Numbered from the stretch's first letter, positions 37,690 through 45,925 are shown. The stretch: 64,000 nt of DNA from Pacificoceanicola sp049803835 (GCF_049803835.1 NZ_JBNAGK010000007.1:205252-269251); one strand, 5' to 3'. Made by a program: numbers and translations. The notes: generated by a model not told the origin, from the sequence alone.

Positions 37690-38163
37690 TCAGAGGTCGC
37701 CGACCGGCGTCGCCATGATCCCAGGCCACTTTTCAAAGGCCCCGTCGATCACGGTCTGCTTGTCCTCGAGGTACTTCTCGAAGATGGACTGGTTCACGAA
37801 CAGGTAGAGCTTGCCGTCCACGATGTCGGCATAGCGCACATCCCCGTCCAGCTTCTTGCCGACGTAGACACCGAAGGCGCAGAACCCGCCGAACTGCGGC
37901 AGAAGTGCCGCCGGGTCGGCGTCGAACGCGGCCTGTGCCTCGGCGGTCGCGAAATAGTAGTCGACACCGTCATGCGCGGAGGTGAACCCGGCGTCACCGA
38001 TCATCGGCGCGTCGGAGCGGAACATCGACACCGGGTCGAAGCCGTGCAGGCCCAGCGGGTTGCCCGTCAGAGTCAGGCCGTTCGAAACGTTCACCTCGTC
38101 GGCGGCAAAGGCGGCGGAAGAGAGCGCAAGCAAGGTCGTGGTCACAAGGGCAGTCAGTTTCAT
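37690..38163 (-). CDS. Exported YHS-domain protein, 157 aa
   Basis: Signal peptide of 20 residues (LLALSSAAFA before ADEVNV). The mature region has the YHS pattern: HGFDPVSMF, then DYYFATAEAQAAFDADPAALLPQFGGFCAFGV. A single Cys in GGFCAFGV is the usual metal- or redox-linked position in this family. It is periplasmic. It lies 36 bases downstream of a Tat-exported cysteine hydrolase and is probably cotranscribed with it. YHS domains bind metals or occur with metal transporters; no specific function is known for this branch. Confidence 0.8.
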   Translation of the reverse strand: MKLTALVTTTLLALSSAAFAADEVNVSNGLTLTGNPLGLHGFDPVSMFRSDAPMIGDAGFTSAHDGVDYYFATAEAQAAFDADPAALLPQFGGFCAFGVYVGKKLDGDVRYADIVDGKLYLFVNQSIFEKYLEDKQTVIDGAFEKWPGIMATPVGDL

Positions 38164-38199
38164 GGAAAGGTTCCTTTTCTGGAGGTTGGGGAGGGGAGG

Positions 38200-39048
38200 T
38201 CAGGCGCCACGGGCGATGCGGGAGACGGCGTCGTCCGTCCACCACACGCCATTGGCGACCATTCGGAAATTGATGATGGCAGCGAGATAGCCGTCGCCCT
38301 CGGGGACCTTTGCCCCGGCGGTGGCATCGCGCACGACGGCGACTTCGTAGCCCAGCTCGAGCAGCTCGTAGAGGTGCGCCTGGGTGCACAGGTTGGCGGA
38401 CATGCCGGCGAGGATGACCTTGTCGATACCGCGCTTGCGCAGCTGCAGGTTCAGGTCGTTCTGAGCGGGCCCGTAGACCTTGTGCGGCGAACAGACGATG
38501 GTCTCGCCATCCTCGATGTACGGCTTGTACTGTGGCATCCAGTCCGCGCCGGATCCGTCGAACCCGTCGAGCGACAGGGCATCCGGACGGTCGAACATGC
38601 CGATGCCGTGCATGGTCTTTTCGAGGGTGCCTTCGAAATGCCAGCGGTGGTCGTGCGGGTAGTAGTAATGCGGCGAGATGAACACCGGCATCCCCGCCGC
38701 CTTTGCGGCCACGAAGAGGCGCTCGATATTGTCGACCGTGCCCTGTTCGGTCACGCTTTCGCCGACGACGCCCCAGGTCACGCCGTCCTCGGACAGGAAG
38801 TCGATCTGCGGATCGGTTACCACCAGCGCGGTGCGGCCGGGCGCGATCTCCATGTCGATCTGCGGCAGGCCGGGCGTGTCCGGGTCGGCATAGGCCGCGC
38901 GGGCGGCGGGCGTTGCGGCTCGGGCGGCACCGGCGGCCAGCGCCGTTGCCCCGGTCGCCGCAGCCCCGGCCAGCAGGCGGCGGCGCGCCGTGTCGACACG
39001 CTCCGGTGTCGCATCGCATCCGCAGGTTTCGTGTCTTTCGTGGGTCAT
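38200..39048 (-). CDS. Tat-exported isochorismatase-family cysteine hydrolase, 282 aa
   Basis: An N-terminal twin-arginine signal (TARRRLLAGAAATGATALAAG, hydrophobic core, AARA cleavage area, about residues 20-45) precedes an isochorismatase-like fold. The catalytic triad can be read as Asp in VVTDPQIDF, Lys in SPHKVYGPAQN and Cys in GMSANLCTQAH. Relatives are amidases and nicotinamidase-like hydrolases. Export through Tat is not the norm for this mostly cytoplasmic family, so the substrate is probably periplasmic. A YHS protein follows. The substrate is unknown. Confidence 0.82.
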   Translation of the reverse strand: MTHERHETCGCDATPERVDTARRRLLAGAAATGATALAAGAARAATPAARAAYADPDTPGLPQIDMEIAPGRTALVVTDPQIDFLSEDGVTWGVVGESVTEQGTVDNIERLFVAAKAAGMPVFISPHYYYPHDHRWHFEGTLEKTMHGIGMFDRPDALSLDGFDGSGADWMPQYKPYIEDGETIVCSPHKVYGPAQNDLNLQLRKRGIDKVILAGMSANLCTQAHLYELLELGYEVAVVRDATAGAKVPEGDGYLAAIINFRMVANGVWWTDDAVSRIARGA

Positions 39049-39208
39049 GGTCTTTCTCTCCTTCTTGGTTTGGGTCTTGGGAAAAGGCGGGCACGCACCA
39101 TCCCGGCGCGCGCGCAGGAACGTCGCGGTCGAGATCTTGTCTCGCGTTGGGCGGTGGGTATGGTCCCGGTCGGGACCGGGTCGGTGGCTTGTCAGCAGCC
39201 AGACACCA

Positions 39209-39499
39209 TCAGTCGATGTCCGCCGGCAGGACGCAGGCGCAACGCGGTGGCCACGTCGGGTCGGACGGCTCGCTTATCGGGCTCTGGTCCGTGTCGGGCA
39301 GCCTGGCATCCTGCGCCCGGACCGGGCCGGACATCAGGATCAGGGTTGTGATGACCCCCGTGGCCAGCGCCGCGGCGGCGGCCATGGCGAGCAGCTGCAC
39401 CGCTTCATTGAACAGGGCGCGGCCCGGACGCGGGCGGGCAGGGTGGCGCCAGGCGCCGCAGGACGGGTCTGCCGGGCGGAGGACTGCGGTGGAGCGCAT
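39209..39499 (-). CDS. Small single-pass membrane protein, 96 aa
   Basis: Starts at the ATG at 39499 with GAAAGGAT upstream. A Pro/Arg-rich leader is followed by one hydrophobic helix (about 31-53: LLAMAAAAALATGVITTLIL) and a Ser/Pro/Asp-rich tail with two cysteines (PRCACV). I do not recognise it. The VRAQD after the helix resembles a signal-peptidase site, so the tail may be released to the periplasm. It lies between the AraC regulator and the Tat-exported hydrolase on the same strand and may belong to that unit. Confidence 0.55.
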   Translation of the reverse strand: MRSTAVLRPADPSCGAWRHPARPRPGRALFNEAVQLLAMAAAAALATGVITTLILMSGPVRAQDARLPDTDQSPISEPSDPTWPPRCACVLPADID

Positions 39500-39566
39500 G
39501 TGAAAATCCTTTCGGTTTCCGGTTTCTTTCAGGAAAGCGCCTGGCCTTCCCGGTGATGAAGCCAGA

Positions 39567-40649
39567 TTAGACCGTGGCCCGCTCGCCGGTATCGACGCGC
39601 CCTGCCAGCCTTTGGACCGTCTCTGCCACCTGTCCCCGCGGTGTCCCGAGCGCGGCGCTGCGGTACTGTGCCGGAGCCTGTCCGACCCGGCGTTTGAAGG
39701 CACGGCCAAAGCTGCTTTGTTCGGAGAAGCCGGTCAGGAAGGCGACTTCGGCAATGCTGCAATCGCCCCTTTGCAGAAGCTCCCGCGCCAGACCGATCTG
39801 CACGTCCTGCACCACGTCCCGAAACGTCGTCCCCTCGTCGGAAAGCCGGCGAAAGAAGGTGCGTTCGCTCATGCCCATGTCGCGGGCCAGCGTGGCGGCC
39901 TGCGGCACGCCGGTGCTGAGCGCCGACGACAGGCGGCGGCACAGGTCGTCGCGCAGCGTGCTTCCGGCGCTGACGGTGCCGAACTCGGTGTCGAGGTGCC
40001 GCGTGAGATAATCCGACAGTGCGTCGTCGCCCAGCCGGTTCGGCATCCGAAGCGCCGCTTCAGACAGGACGACAGCGTCCCGATCCGCGCCAAAGATCAC
40101 GGGGCAGCCGAAGGTTGCGGCATAGCGCGCCGGATCGCAGCGGGAGGCATGGCGGAAGCTGACACGCACCGGGGCTAGAGGCCCGTCGACAAAAGCCCGT
40201 GCATTGTGGACCAGCCCGGCCAGTGCGCATTCGTTGCGCAGCGACAGGGCGCGGTGGTCCCCGGTGCAGATCTCCAGAACCACCTGCGGTTCGGGCCCGG
40301 TTTCGTCGAGACGATAGGTGGCGGTGTCGGTCAACAGACGGAAATACCGTTCCAACCGCACCAGCGACGCCCGCAGCGTCGGTGCGGCCTTTATCGCCAG
40401 CCCCAGAACGCCGAGATCGTCCATCCGGATGGACCGGGCATAGGCGTCGACCAGCGCGACACGGTCGTAATGGCGGGTTTCGATCCAGTCGATCAGCTCG
40501 AAGAACTCGCGGTCCCCGATGCGACCGTCCGGCAGCGGCGACAGGCGCAACACGGGGACCGCATCGGACAGGACCGTGCCGTCCGGGTGCAAGGACAGGC
40601 CGACAGTCTTGGCGAGGGCATGGACGAAGGCAGCGGTGACGGTGGGCAT
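39567..40649 (-). CDS. AraC-family transcriptional regulator, 360 aa
   Basis: The N-terminal ~200 residues match the Arabinose_bd-type ligand domain found in OruR/ArgR-like and virulence AraC regulators (LSLHPDGTVLSDAVPVLRL, then the paired helical part). The C-terminal AraC DNA-binding domain has both helix-turn-helix units: LARDMGMSERTFFRRL and IAEVAFLTGFSEQSSFGRAFKR, followed by G-Q-A-P-A-Q-Y-R. It likely regulates the downstream small membrane protein, hydrolase and YHS genes, or the PNPOx cluster upstream. The effector is unknown. Confidence 0.88.
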   Translation of the reverse strand: MPTVTAAFVHALAKTVGLSLHPDGTVLSDAVPVLRLSPLPDGRIGDREFFELIDWIETRHYDRVALVDAYARSIRMDDLGVLGLAIKAAPTLRASLVRLERYFRLLTDTATYRLDETGPEPQVVLEICTGDHRALSLRNECALAGLVHNARAFVDGPLAPVRVSFRHASRCDPARYAATFGCPVIFGADRDAVVLSEAALRMPNRLGDDALSDYLTRHLDTEFGTVSAGSTLRDDLCRRLSSALSTGVPQAATLARDMGMSERTFFRRLSDEGTTFRDVVQDVQIGLARELLQRGDCSIAEVAFLTGFSEQSSFGRAFKRRVGQAPAQYRSAALGTPRGQVAETVQRLAGRVDTGERATV

Positions 40650-40683
40650 GGCAGACTCCGGTGAGTGGGGGTGGACAAGGAAA

Positions 40684-40707
40684 AGCCGCCTCCGGGTGGA
40701 AGCGGCT
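40684..40707 (-). terminator. Imperfect hairpin after the PNPOx-family gene
   Basis: AGCCGC (40684-40689) pairs with GCGGCT (40702-40707), with an inner TCC/GGA extension across one mismatch. On the minus strand it is followed by TTTTCC. It separates the three-gene AhpD-DUF1348-PNPOx unit from the AraC gene. Confidence 0.45.
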
Positions 40708-40716
40708 CAGGGCGTG

Positions 40717-41256
40717 TCAGGGGAGGGCGCGATGCTCCGCCTCGGTCAGGCGGCGCGGGATATGGCGGGAACAGTTCCAGTCGAAGGCCGCGACCGCGAT
40801 CACCACGGCCCGTTCCGCCATCGGGCCATCGCCTTGCAGGCGCGCGATCAGGGCAGGGTCCTCGCTGATCGTGGCACGGCCCAGCAGCTTCAGACGCCGC
40901 GCCCGGGCGAAGTCGATGGCCAGGATGGAGATGCGGTCATTGCCGCGCAGGTTGCCGGTGCTGATGTACTGGCGGTTCCCGCTGTAGTCGGCGTATGCGA
41001 TGGTCTGCGCGTCCAGAACCTTGAGAAAGCCGGGCGCACCGCCCCGGAACTGGACATAGGGCCAGCCATCCTCGGTCACGGTGCCCTGGAAGACGCCGTC
41101 GCGGGCCTCGATGAAAGCGGTCTCGCGCGGGCCGAGCCAGGCCCCGGTGCGGGTGTCGTTCGCGAGGGCGCGGTCATAGAGATGCGCCGACCCCAGACGG
41201 TGCTGCTCCGCCCGGACGGCGGGGGTGAAGGCGATGTGGGCATAGGCGCTGGCCAT
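40717..41256 (-). CDS. Pyridoxamine 5'-phosphate oxidase-family flavoprotein, 179 aa
   Basis: Single-domain split-barrel protein of the PNPOx-like family. It has FIEARDGVFQGTVTEDGWPYVQFRGG, the beta-barrel region that usually holds FMN or F420, followed by DNRQYIS-like (YSGNRQYISTGNL) and DYARARRLKLLGRATI-like (FARARRLKLLGRATI) segments. Such proteins are flavin reductases or oxidative-stress enzymes rather than true vitamin B6 oxidases. The ATG at 41256 follows GAGGAT. It is 8 bases downstream of a DUF1348 gene. Confidence 0.8.
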   Translation of the reverse strand: MASAYAHIAFTPAVRAEQHRLGSAHLYDRALANDTRTGAWLGPRETAFIEARDGVFQGTVTEDGWPYVQFRGGAPGFLKVLDAQTIAYADYSGNRQYISTGNLRGNDRISILAIDFARARRLKLLGRATISEDPALIARLQGDGPMAERAVVIAVAAFDWNCSRHIPRRLTEAEHRALP

Positions 41257-41264
41257 GGTGATCC

Positions 41265-41729
41265 TCACAATCCAAGGTCGGACAGGCCGGGATGGCCGTC
41301 CGGACGCGGCCCTTGCGGCCAGTGCATCAGGCGGTCGTCCGCGGAAATCGGCAGGTCGTTGATCGACGCGATCCGGCGCTGCATCAGGCCGTCGGGTGCG
41401 AAGTCCCAGTTCTCGTTGCCATAGGCGCGGAACCATTGGCCGCTGTCGTCGCGGTACTCGTAGGCAAAACGCACGGCGATGCGGTTGCCGTCATGGGCCC
41501 AAAGCTCCTTGATCAGGCGGTAGTCGTGTTCGCGCTGCCATTTCCGGGTCAGGAAGGCGGTGATGGCGGCGCGGCCCGACAGATGTTCGGCGCGGTTGCG
41601 CCACTGGCTGTCGGGCGTGTAGGCGGCTGCCACCTGTTCGGGCTGGCGCCCGTTCCAGGCGTTTTCGGCGAGCCGGACCTTGCGGGCGGCGCTTTCGGCA
41701 TCGAAAGGGGGAAGCGGGGGACGGGTCAT
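41265..41729 (-). CDS. SnoaL/NTF2-like protein (DUF1348), 154 aa
   Basis: Matches DUF1348 almost end to end: AENAWNGRQPEQVAAAYTPD, WRNRAEHLSGRAAI, FLTRKWQREHDYRLIKELWA and RAYGNENWDF. The fold is a cone-shaped NTF2 barrel. Function is not established; members are often in TetR-controlled clusters with AhpD- and PNPOx-like genes, as here. Cytoplasmic. Confidence 0.85.
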   Translation of the reverse strand: MTRPPLPPFDAESAARKVRLAENAWNGRQPEQVAAAYTPDSQWRNRAEHLSGRAAITAFLTRKWQREHDYRLIKELWAHDGNRIAVRFAYEYRDDSGQWFRAYGNENWDFAPDGLMQRRIASINDLPISADDRLMHWPQGPRPDGHPGLSDLGL

Positions 41730-41808
41730 GGGATTTTTCCTTGGTCAAGGTGGGCGTCCCGGCGGCAACAGGGGAGGGAGGAAACCGGGACGCCCCAGGG
41801 GGGAGGGT

Positions 41809-42357
41809 TTACGCGGCGCTGCGCGATACGGCGGGGAAGTCGATCGGCGTGCCGAAGGCTTCGTTGAGGTAATTGGTCAGCGTGTTCAGCGCGACATGGG
41901 CCACGATCTCGACAATCTGCGCGTCGCTGTATCCGGCCATCCGCACGGCCTCGACATCGGCTTCACTCACGGTGCCACGGGCTTCGACCAGCCTGACCGC
42001 GAACCGCACGGCGGCATCCGCTTTGGGATCTGTCGATCCGCCCCGCCGGTTTGCGGCGATCTCGGCATCGTCGAGTTTTGCCACGGCTTTGCCGAGGTAG
42101 CTGTGTGCGGCAAGGCAATAGTCGCAGCCGTTGCGCTCAGCGACGGCGAGCGCGATGCGTTCACGGGTGGCGGCGGGCAAGTCCCCCTTGGCGAGCGCTC
42201 CGCTCAGCCCGAGGTAGCCCTGCAAGGCGGCGGGGCTGTTCGAGGTGAGGCGGAACAGGTTGGGCACGGAGCCGAGCGACGCCTTCACGGCCTCCAGCGC
42301 GGGGCGGGCGGCAATCGGGGCGTCGTCGATGGTGTCGGGAAGGGCAATGCGGGTCAT
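41809..42357 (-). CDS. AhpD-like / carboxymuconolactone decarboxylase-family peroxidase, 182 aa
   Basis: The redox motif CDYCLAAHS (C-x2-C-x3-H) with a preceding Glu/Arg region (RERIALAVAERNG) marks the AhpD-like alkylhydroperoxidase core domain. The start at 42357 was chosen over upstream in-frame codons because it begins the conserved region. It is the first gene of the minus-strand unit AhpD-DUF1348-PNPOx and is divergent from a TetR gene. A palindrome at 42405-42418 near its start likely makes it TetR-controlled. A role in peroxide or electrophile stress is inferred. Confidence 0.85.
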   Translation of the reverse strand: MTRIALPDTIDDAPIAARPALEAVKASLGSVPNLFRLTSNSPAALQGYLGLSGALAKGDLPAATRERIALAVAERNGCDYCLAAHSYLGKAVAKLDDAEIAANRRGGSTDPKADAAVRFAVRLVEARGTVSEADVEAVRMAGYSDAQIVEIVAHVALNTLTNYLNEAFGTPIDFPAVSRSAA

Positions 42358-42404
42358 TTGATGTCTCCTGTCTTGGGAATGGCGCTTGGTGCGCTCCCTA
42401 TAGA

Positions 42405-42518
42405 ACAGACAGGTCTGTATATTTGTCAAACCCCTTTCACCGGCATGTGATCAGCGGGTCGCGTCGCAATCTGCTTGAAAAATGTGCCTGGAGGCGGCAC
42501 ATATAGACAGAACTGTCT
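42405..42518. promoter_or_regulatory. Two related palindromes, likely TetR operators
   Basis: ACAGAC-AG-GTCTGT (42405-42418) and AGACAG-AA-CTGTCT (42505-42518) share the ACAGAC/AGACAG half-site. The first lies 48 bases upstream of the AhpD ATG; the second lies 18 bases upstream of the TetR ATG. The arrangement fits one repressor controlling both divergent transcripts. Confidence 0.6.
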
Positions 42519-42535
42519 GATTATTCGGAAAAGAT

Positions 42536-43120
42536 ATGGCCCCGTCCCGCCGCGACCATCTGGTCGAAACCGCCCTGAAACTTTTCTACCGGAACGGCTT
42601 CAATGCCACCGGCATCGACACGATCCTCGCCGAATCGGGGGTCGCGAAGATGACGCTCTACAAGCATTTCAGGTCCAAGGACGAGTTGATCCTCGCCGCG
42701 CTGACCCTGCGGGACGAGCGGTTCCGAAACTGGCTGATGACCGAAATGGAAAAGGCATCGACGGACCCGGAGGAACGGCTTCTGGCGATGTTCGACGCGC
42801 TGGAAACATGGTTTCGTGGCAAGGCCTTTCCCGGCCTCGGCTTCTCCGGCTGCGCCTTCATCAATGCCGCGGGCGAATTCTCCGACCCGTCCCATCCCGC
42901 CCATCGCCTCGCGGCCGAACACAAGACGCGCGTCGTCGAATACCTGACGAAGCTCTGCAAAGAGGCGGGTTTGAGAGGCCCCGCCGAACTCGCCGAAAAA
43001 CTCGCGCTTCTGAAAGAAGGTGCCATCGCCACGGCGCATGTTCGATCCATGCCTGAAGCGGCGGGTTTGGCGCGGGAGATGGCAGTAACCTTGATTGCCG
43101 CCAGCCGCGAGAAAAAGTGA
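42536..43120 (+). CDS. TetR-family transcriptional regulator, 194 aa
   Basis: Helix-turn-helix at residues about 5-50: RRDHLVETALKLFYRNGFNA, then KMTLYKHFRSKDELILAAL. The C-terminal part resembles the TetR_C regulators of oxidative or electrophile stress clusters (FPGLGFSGCAFINAAGEF, with one Cys that could sense oxidants). It is divergent from the AhpD-DUF1348-PNPOx genes, with a palindromic site before each. Confidence 0.88.
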   Translation: MAPSRRDHLVETALKLFYRNGFNATGIDTILAESGVAKMTLYKHFRSKDELILAALTLRDERFRNWLMTEMEKASTDPEERLLAMFDALETWFRGKAFPGLGFSGCAFINAAGEFSDPSHPAHRLAAEHKTRVVEYLTKLCKEAGLRGPAELAEKLALLKEGAIATAHVRSMPEAAGLAREMAVTLIAASREKK

Positions 43121-43129
43121 TCGCAGTTT

Positions 43130-43381
43130 GGGGCGCGCTGGGTTCTGTTGCCCAAGTCGGTGGCTGGCCAGGGTTCTCCTTTTCCCGGACACATCTGTTG
43201 TAGGGCCTCCGTGACAGGGATGCCGGGCGCAACCTGGCCGTTCAGGACGGCGATGCAGGCCTGGCGTTCGACGTTTCGGGCCATGCCCCGCCCGGGGAAC
43301 GTCGGCGGGCCCCGGCGCGTGAACGCTTCATTGCAGGCTTGCCCGTTCCCGGTCCTGAAGACCGGGGGATAGGCCTGCTCT
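43130..43381 (-). pseudogene. IS5-type transposase C-terminal remnant
   Basis: The minus-strand reading contains MARNVERQA, CIAVLNGQVAPGIPVTEAL and PGKGEPWPATDLGNRTQ, which match the last ~60 residues of IS5-group transposases (as in the remnant at 4556-5169). The rest of the element is missing, and upstream codons (NEAFTRRG) hint at an internal deletion. It lies between the TetR gene and a LuxR-type regulator, with no active ORF. Confidence 0.7.
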
Positions 43382-43471
43382 TGCCTCCCGCGCTGGATTT
43401 ACGACAGGATTCCCTCACCGGATGTGTGCATCACGGGCGAGTTCGGCACGGAGCCATCCTTGAAGACGTCT

Positions 43472-44272
43472 CTAGCGTTGCCCGGACTTGCCGATCAGGC
43501 GCGCATTTTCCAAGGCAATCACGCTTTGTGCGGCGAAAATCTGTGCGGACCGTAGCGCGTCCTCCGAGAAAGGGCGCACCGACTGCCTGTAGATGCTGAA
43601 TGCGCCGACAAGGCGGTCTGCGGCCACCATCGGGATCGCAACAAAAGACCGGGCGCCGCCCAGATCCGCCGTGGCAAAGCGCAACGGGTCATCCGTGCGG
43701 TACAGCGCCTCCGATTTCACATCCATGATGTTGACCACGGCACGTTGCGAGACCATCCTGCCAAGCCCGGTCTGATCGCTCACGCTGAAGGTGCCATTCT
43801 CATCGAGCCAGTCCTGAAAGGCGGTCGGAATGCCAAGGGTAAAGCTGGCCCGAAACCTCTTGTGCTCCCGATATTCGAACAGGATACCAAACTCCGCATC
43901 GCACAGGTCCAGGGCGTAGCGCAGGATCGCCGGCATCACGAGGCTCAGATCGCCGTGCGAGGCGCCGATGATCCGCAAGACCTCGCTCAGCGCCTTTTCA
44001 CGGCTGAGGGCTTCTTCGAGGCTCAACGCGAGTTCGGAAATGATTGCCGCGTGGTCCACATCGCTGCGCGGGCTGGCGGCGACGCCATCGAGGCGGCCCG
44101 CCAGTTCGACCTTGGAGGACACCTCGAGCTTGCGATAGATCGTCGCCAGGTGGGTCCGCACGGTCGAGGGCGCGATGTGCAGGTCAGACGCGATGTCCTG
44201 ATAGCTGCACCCGGCAGCATAGCGTTCGGCGATCTGCCTTTCACGCGGGCTCAATTCGGTTTCGTCGACCAT
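43472..44272 (-). CDS. LuxR-type regulator with C-terminal GAF domain, 266 aa
   Basis: Order is reversed from most LuxR proteins: the helix-turn-helix comes first (about 6-60: ELSPRERQIAERYAAGCSYQ then IAPSTVRTHLATIYRKLEV). A short coiled linker follows (LEEALSREKALSEVLRII), then a GAF domain to the end (LCDAEFGILFEYREHKRFRA, ARSFVAIPMVAADRLVGAF). The GAF domain probably binds a small ligand. The start at 44272 was chosen for the conserved region; the Shine-Dalgarno is weak. It is divergent from a decayed SnoaL gene and an MFS transporter, with a 20-bp palindrome between. Confidence 0.82.
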   Translation of the reverse strand: MVDETELSPRERQIAERYAAGCSYQDIASDLHIAPSTVRTHLATIYRKLEVSSKVELAGRLDGVAASPRSDVDHAAIISELALSLEEALSREKALSEVLRIIGASHGDLSLVMPAILRYALDLCDAEFGILFEYREHKRFRASFTLGIPTAFQDWLDENGTFSVSDQTGLGRMVSQRAVVNIMDVKSEALYRTDDPLRFATADLGGARSFVAIPMVAADRLVGAFSIYRQSVRPFSEDALRSAQIFAAQSVIALENARLIGKSGQR

Positions 44273-44339
44273 ATGGCAAAATCCGTCTGCTATCCCGGTC
44301 AAAGGGTATCAAACGCCACCCGCCGGGCAATCCTGCAGT

Positions 44340-44359
44340 TGCTGTAGGCGAATACAGCA
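44340..44359. promoter_or_regulatory. Lux-box-like palindrome between the GAF-LuxR gene and the MFS unit
   Basis: TGCTGTA-N6-TACAGCA is a perfect 7+7 inverted repeat over 20 bp, 67 bases upstream of the LuxR-type ATG and 93 bases upstream of the SnoaL-remnant ATG. Its size and symmetry match sites of LuxR-type regulators; binding is inferred. Confidence 0.5.
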
Positions 44360-44452
44360 GGGCGGCCGCTGAAATTACTGCATCTGCCCGATACGCAGCA
44401 CGGGGCCGACCGTATAGGCTGACCGCGAACCACCTGCATGAGGGCAAACGCC

Positions 44453-44707
44453 ATGACACCATTCGACACCGCCAGGGCAGTCTTCGAGGCCTGCGAAACC
44501 GGCAAAGGGTGCGAGGTCCGCGCGGCATGTTGTGCCGAAGACGCGATCTGTTCCTGTCGGACCGACGCCATGGACGAGACCCGGGACCCCGCCCTGGCCA
44601 CGCCTGCCGATTGCGCCTGTGTCGCGCAGGGCGACGGCAACAGGATCACCCACAGGACCGGGATCGGGAACGATGTGCAGGCCCTGAGCGGGCTGGGGTG
44701 GGTGTGA
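44453..44707 (+). pseudogene. SnoaL/NTF2-like gene with a large in-frame internal deletion, 84 aa
   Basis: The first ~40 residues (TPFDTARAVFEACETGKG) match the start of a common ~135-residue SnoaL-like family. The last ~33 residues (GDGNRITHRTGIGNDVQALS, then GLGW) match its end. The middle ~50 residues, which build most of the barrel and ligand pocket, are missing, yet the frame is kept. The stop overlaps the MFS start as TGATG, so translation coupling to the transporter could be why the frame is preserved. Several extra cysteines (ACCAED, ICSC) suggest relaxed constraint. It is a pseudogene or, less likely, a leader peptide. Confidence 0.65.
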
Positions 44708-45861
44708 TGCGCTGGCGCATTCTGGCATTGCTGTTTCTTGCCCGCATCGGGCTTGGGTTCCAGTTCCAGACGCTCGCCTCGGTGAGCGACGATCTGATCG
44801 TCGCCTTCGGCCTCGACTATGCGGGCATCGGGCTCCTGATCGGGTTGTTCATGGCGCCGGGGCTGGTACTGGCCTTGCCTGCGGGCTATCTCGGGCGGCT
44901 TGTCCCGGACCGCGACATGGTCGTGCTTGGGCTCCTGTGTCTCGCTGGAGGCGGGTTGGTATCGTCCTTCGCCTCCGGGAGCCTTGGCATCGGGATTGGC
45001 CGGGCCGTCGCCGGGGCCGGGTTCCTGTTCAGCACGCTCTACTTCACCAAGATGGTGGCCGATTGGTTCGAGGGGCGAGAGATGGCAACCGCGATGAGCC
45101 TTCTCGTGATGTCCTGGCCGTTCGGGATCGCCATGGGCCAGGTGGGCCATGCCTGGCTCGCCGTGACATTCGATTGGCGCGTGCCGTTTCAGGTCGCATC
45201 CGTCTATTGCCTGCTGGCGGCAGCGGGCGTTTTCCTGGTGTATCGCACACCCGATGGCCAGCCTGCGTCGAGCACCGGGCAGGCGCCGCGACTGACCCGG
45301 CAGGAGTGGCTTCTGGTGCTCTGCGCCGCCGGGGCCTGGGGTCTCTTCAACGCGGCCTATGTCACCTACCTGTCCTTCGGCCCGAAGCTTCTGCAGGACC
45401 TTGGGCAGACTGCCATTGGCGCGGCCGGGATCATCAGTGTCGGCAGCTGGCTGATGATCGGCTCGGGGGCGCTGTGCGGCCAGGTCGTCGACCGGCTCGG
45501 CCACCGCACGCTTGTACTGACGGTGTGTATGACCGCCGCCGCGGTCGCTCTGGGACTGCTGGGTGTCCCCGGGGCGGGATTGGTCGCCAGCCTGCTGTTC
45601 GGACTGGTCGGCATGGCTCCCGCCGGGGTGATCATGGCGCTGGCCGGTCTTGCCCTGCGGCCTCAGGTTCGTGCCTTCGGCATGGGGGTCTTCTTCACGG
45701 TCTACTACGCGATCATGCTGGCCACACCCCCGGCGGCCGGTGCGATCCTGGATGCAACGGGACGGGCCCAAGGGCCGATCTGGCTGGCCATGGTCCTCTT
45801 TGCGGCTGTCGTTCCCTTGGCCTTTGCATTCAAACTCATCAAGGCACGGTCTGCCGGGTAA
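44707..45861 (+). CDS. MFS transporter, 384 aa
   Basis: Twelve predicted membrane helices, starting RILALLFLARIGLGFQFQTLAS. A cytoplasmic loop follows with basic residues after helix 2 (GYLGRLVPDRD), the usual MFS motif-A region. The overall pattern resembles CynX/NimT-type permeases (cyanate, nitroimidazole or small-acid transport). It starts on the TGATG that ends the shortened SnoaL gene. Probable control is by the divergent GAF-LuxR regulator. Substrate and direction are unknown. Confidence 0.82.
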   Translation: MRWRILALLFLARIGLGFQFQTLASVSDDLIVAFGLDYAGIGLLIGLFMAPGLVLALPAGYLGRLVPDRDMVVLGLLCLAGGGLVSSFASGSLGIGIGRAVAGAGFLFSTLYFTKMVADWFEGREMATAMSLLVMSWPFGIAMGQVGHAWLAVTFDWRVPFQVASVYCLLAAAGVFLVYRTPDGQPASSTGQAPRLTRQEWLLVLCAAGAWGLFNAAYVTYLSFGPKLLQDLGQTAIGAAGIISVGSWLMIGSGALCGQVVDRLGHRTLVLTVCMTAAAVALGLLGVPGAGLVASLLFGLVGMAPAGVIMALAGLALRPQVRAFGMGVFFTVYYAIMLATPPAAGAILDATGRAQGPIWLAMVLFAAVVPLAFAFKLIKARSAG

Positions 45862-45925
45862 TTCCCCTGATCTCAGGAGGATGCCGAAGCGGAATTTTCT
45901 CGTCAGGATGAACGGGGAGAGTACG

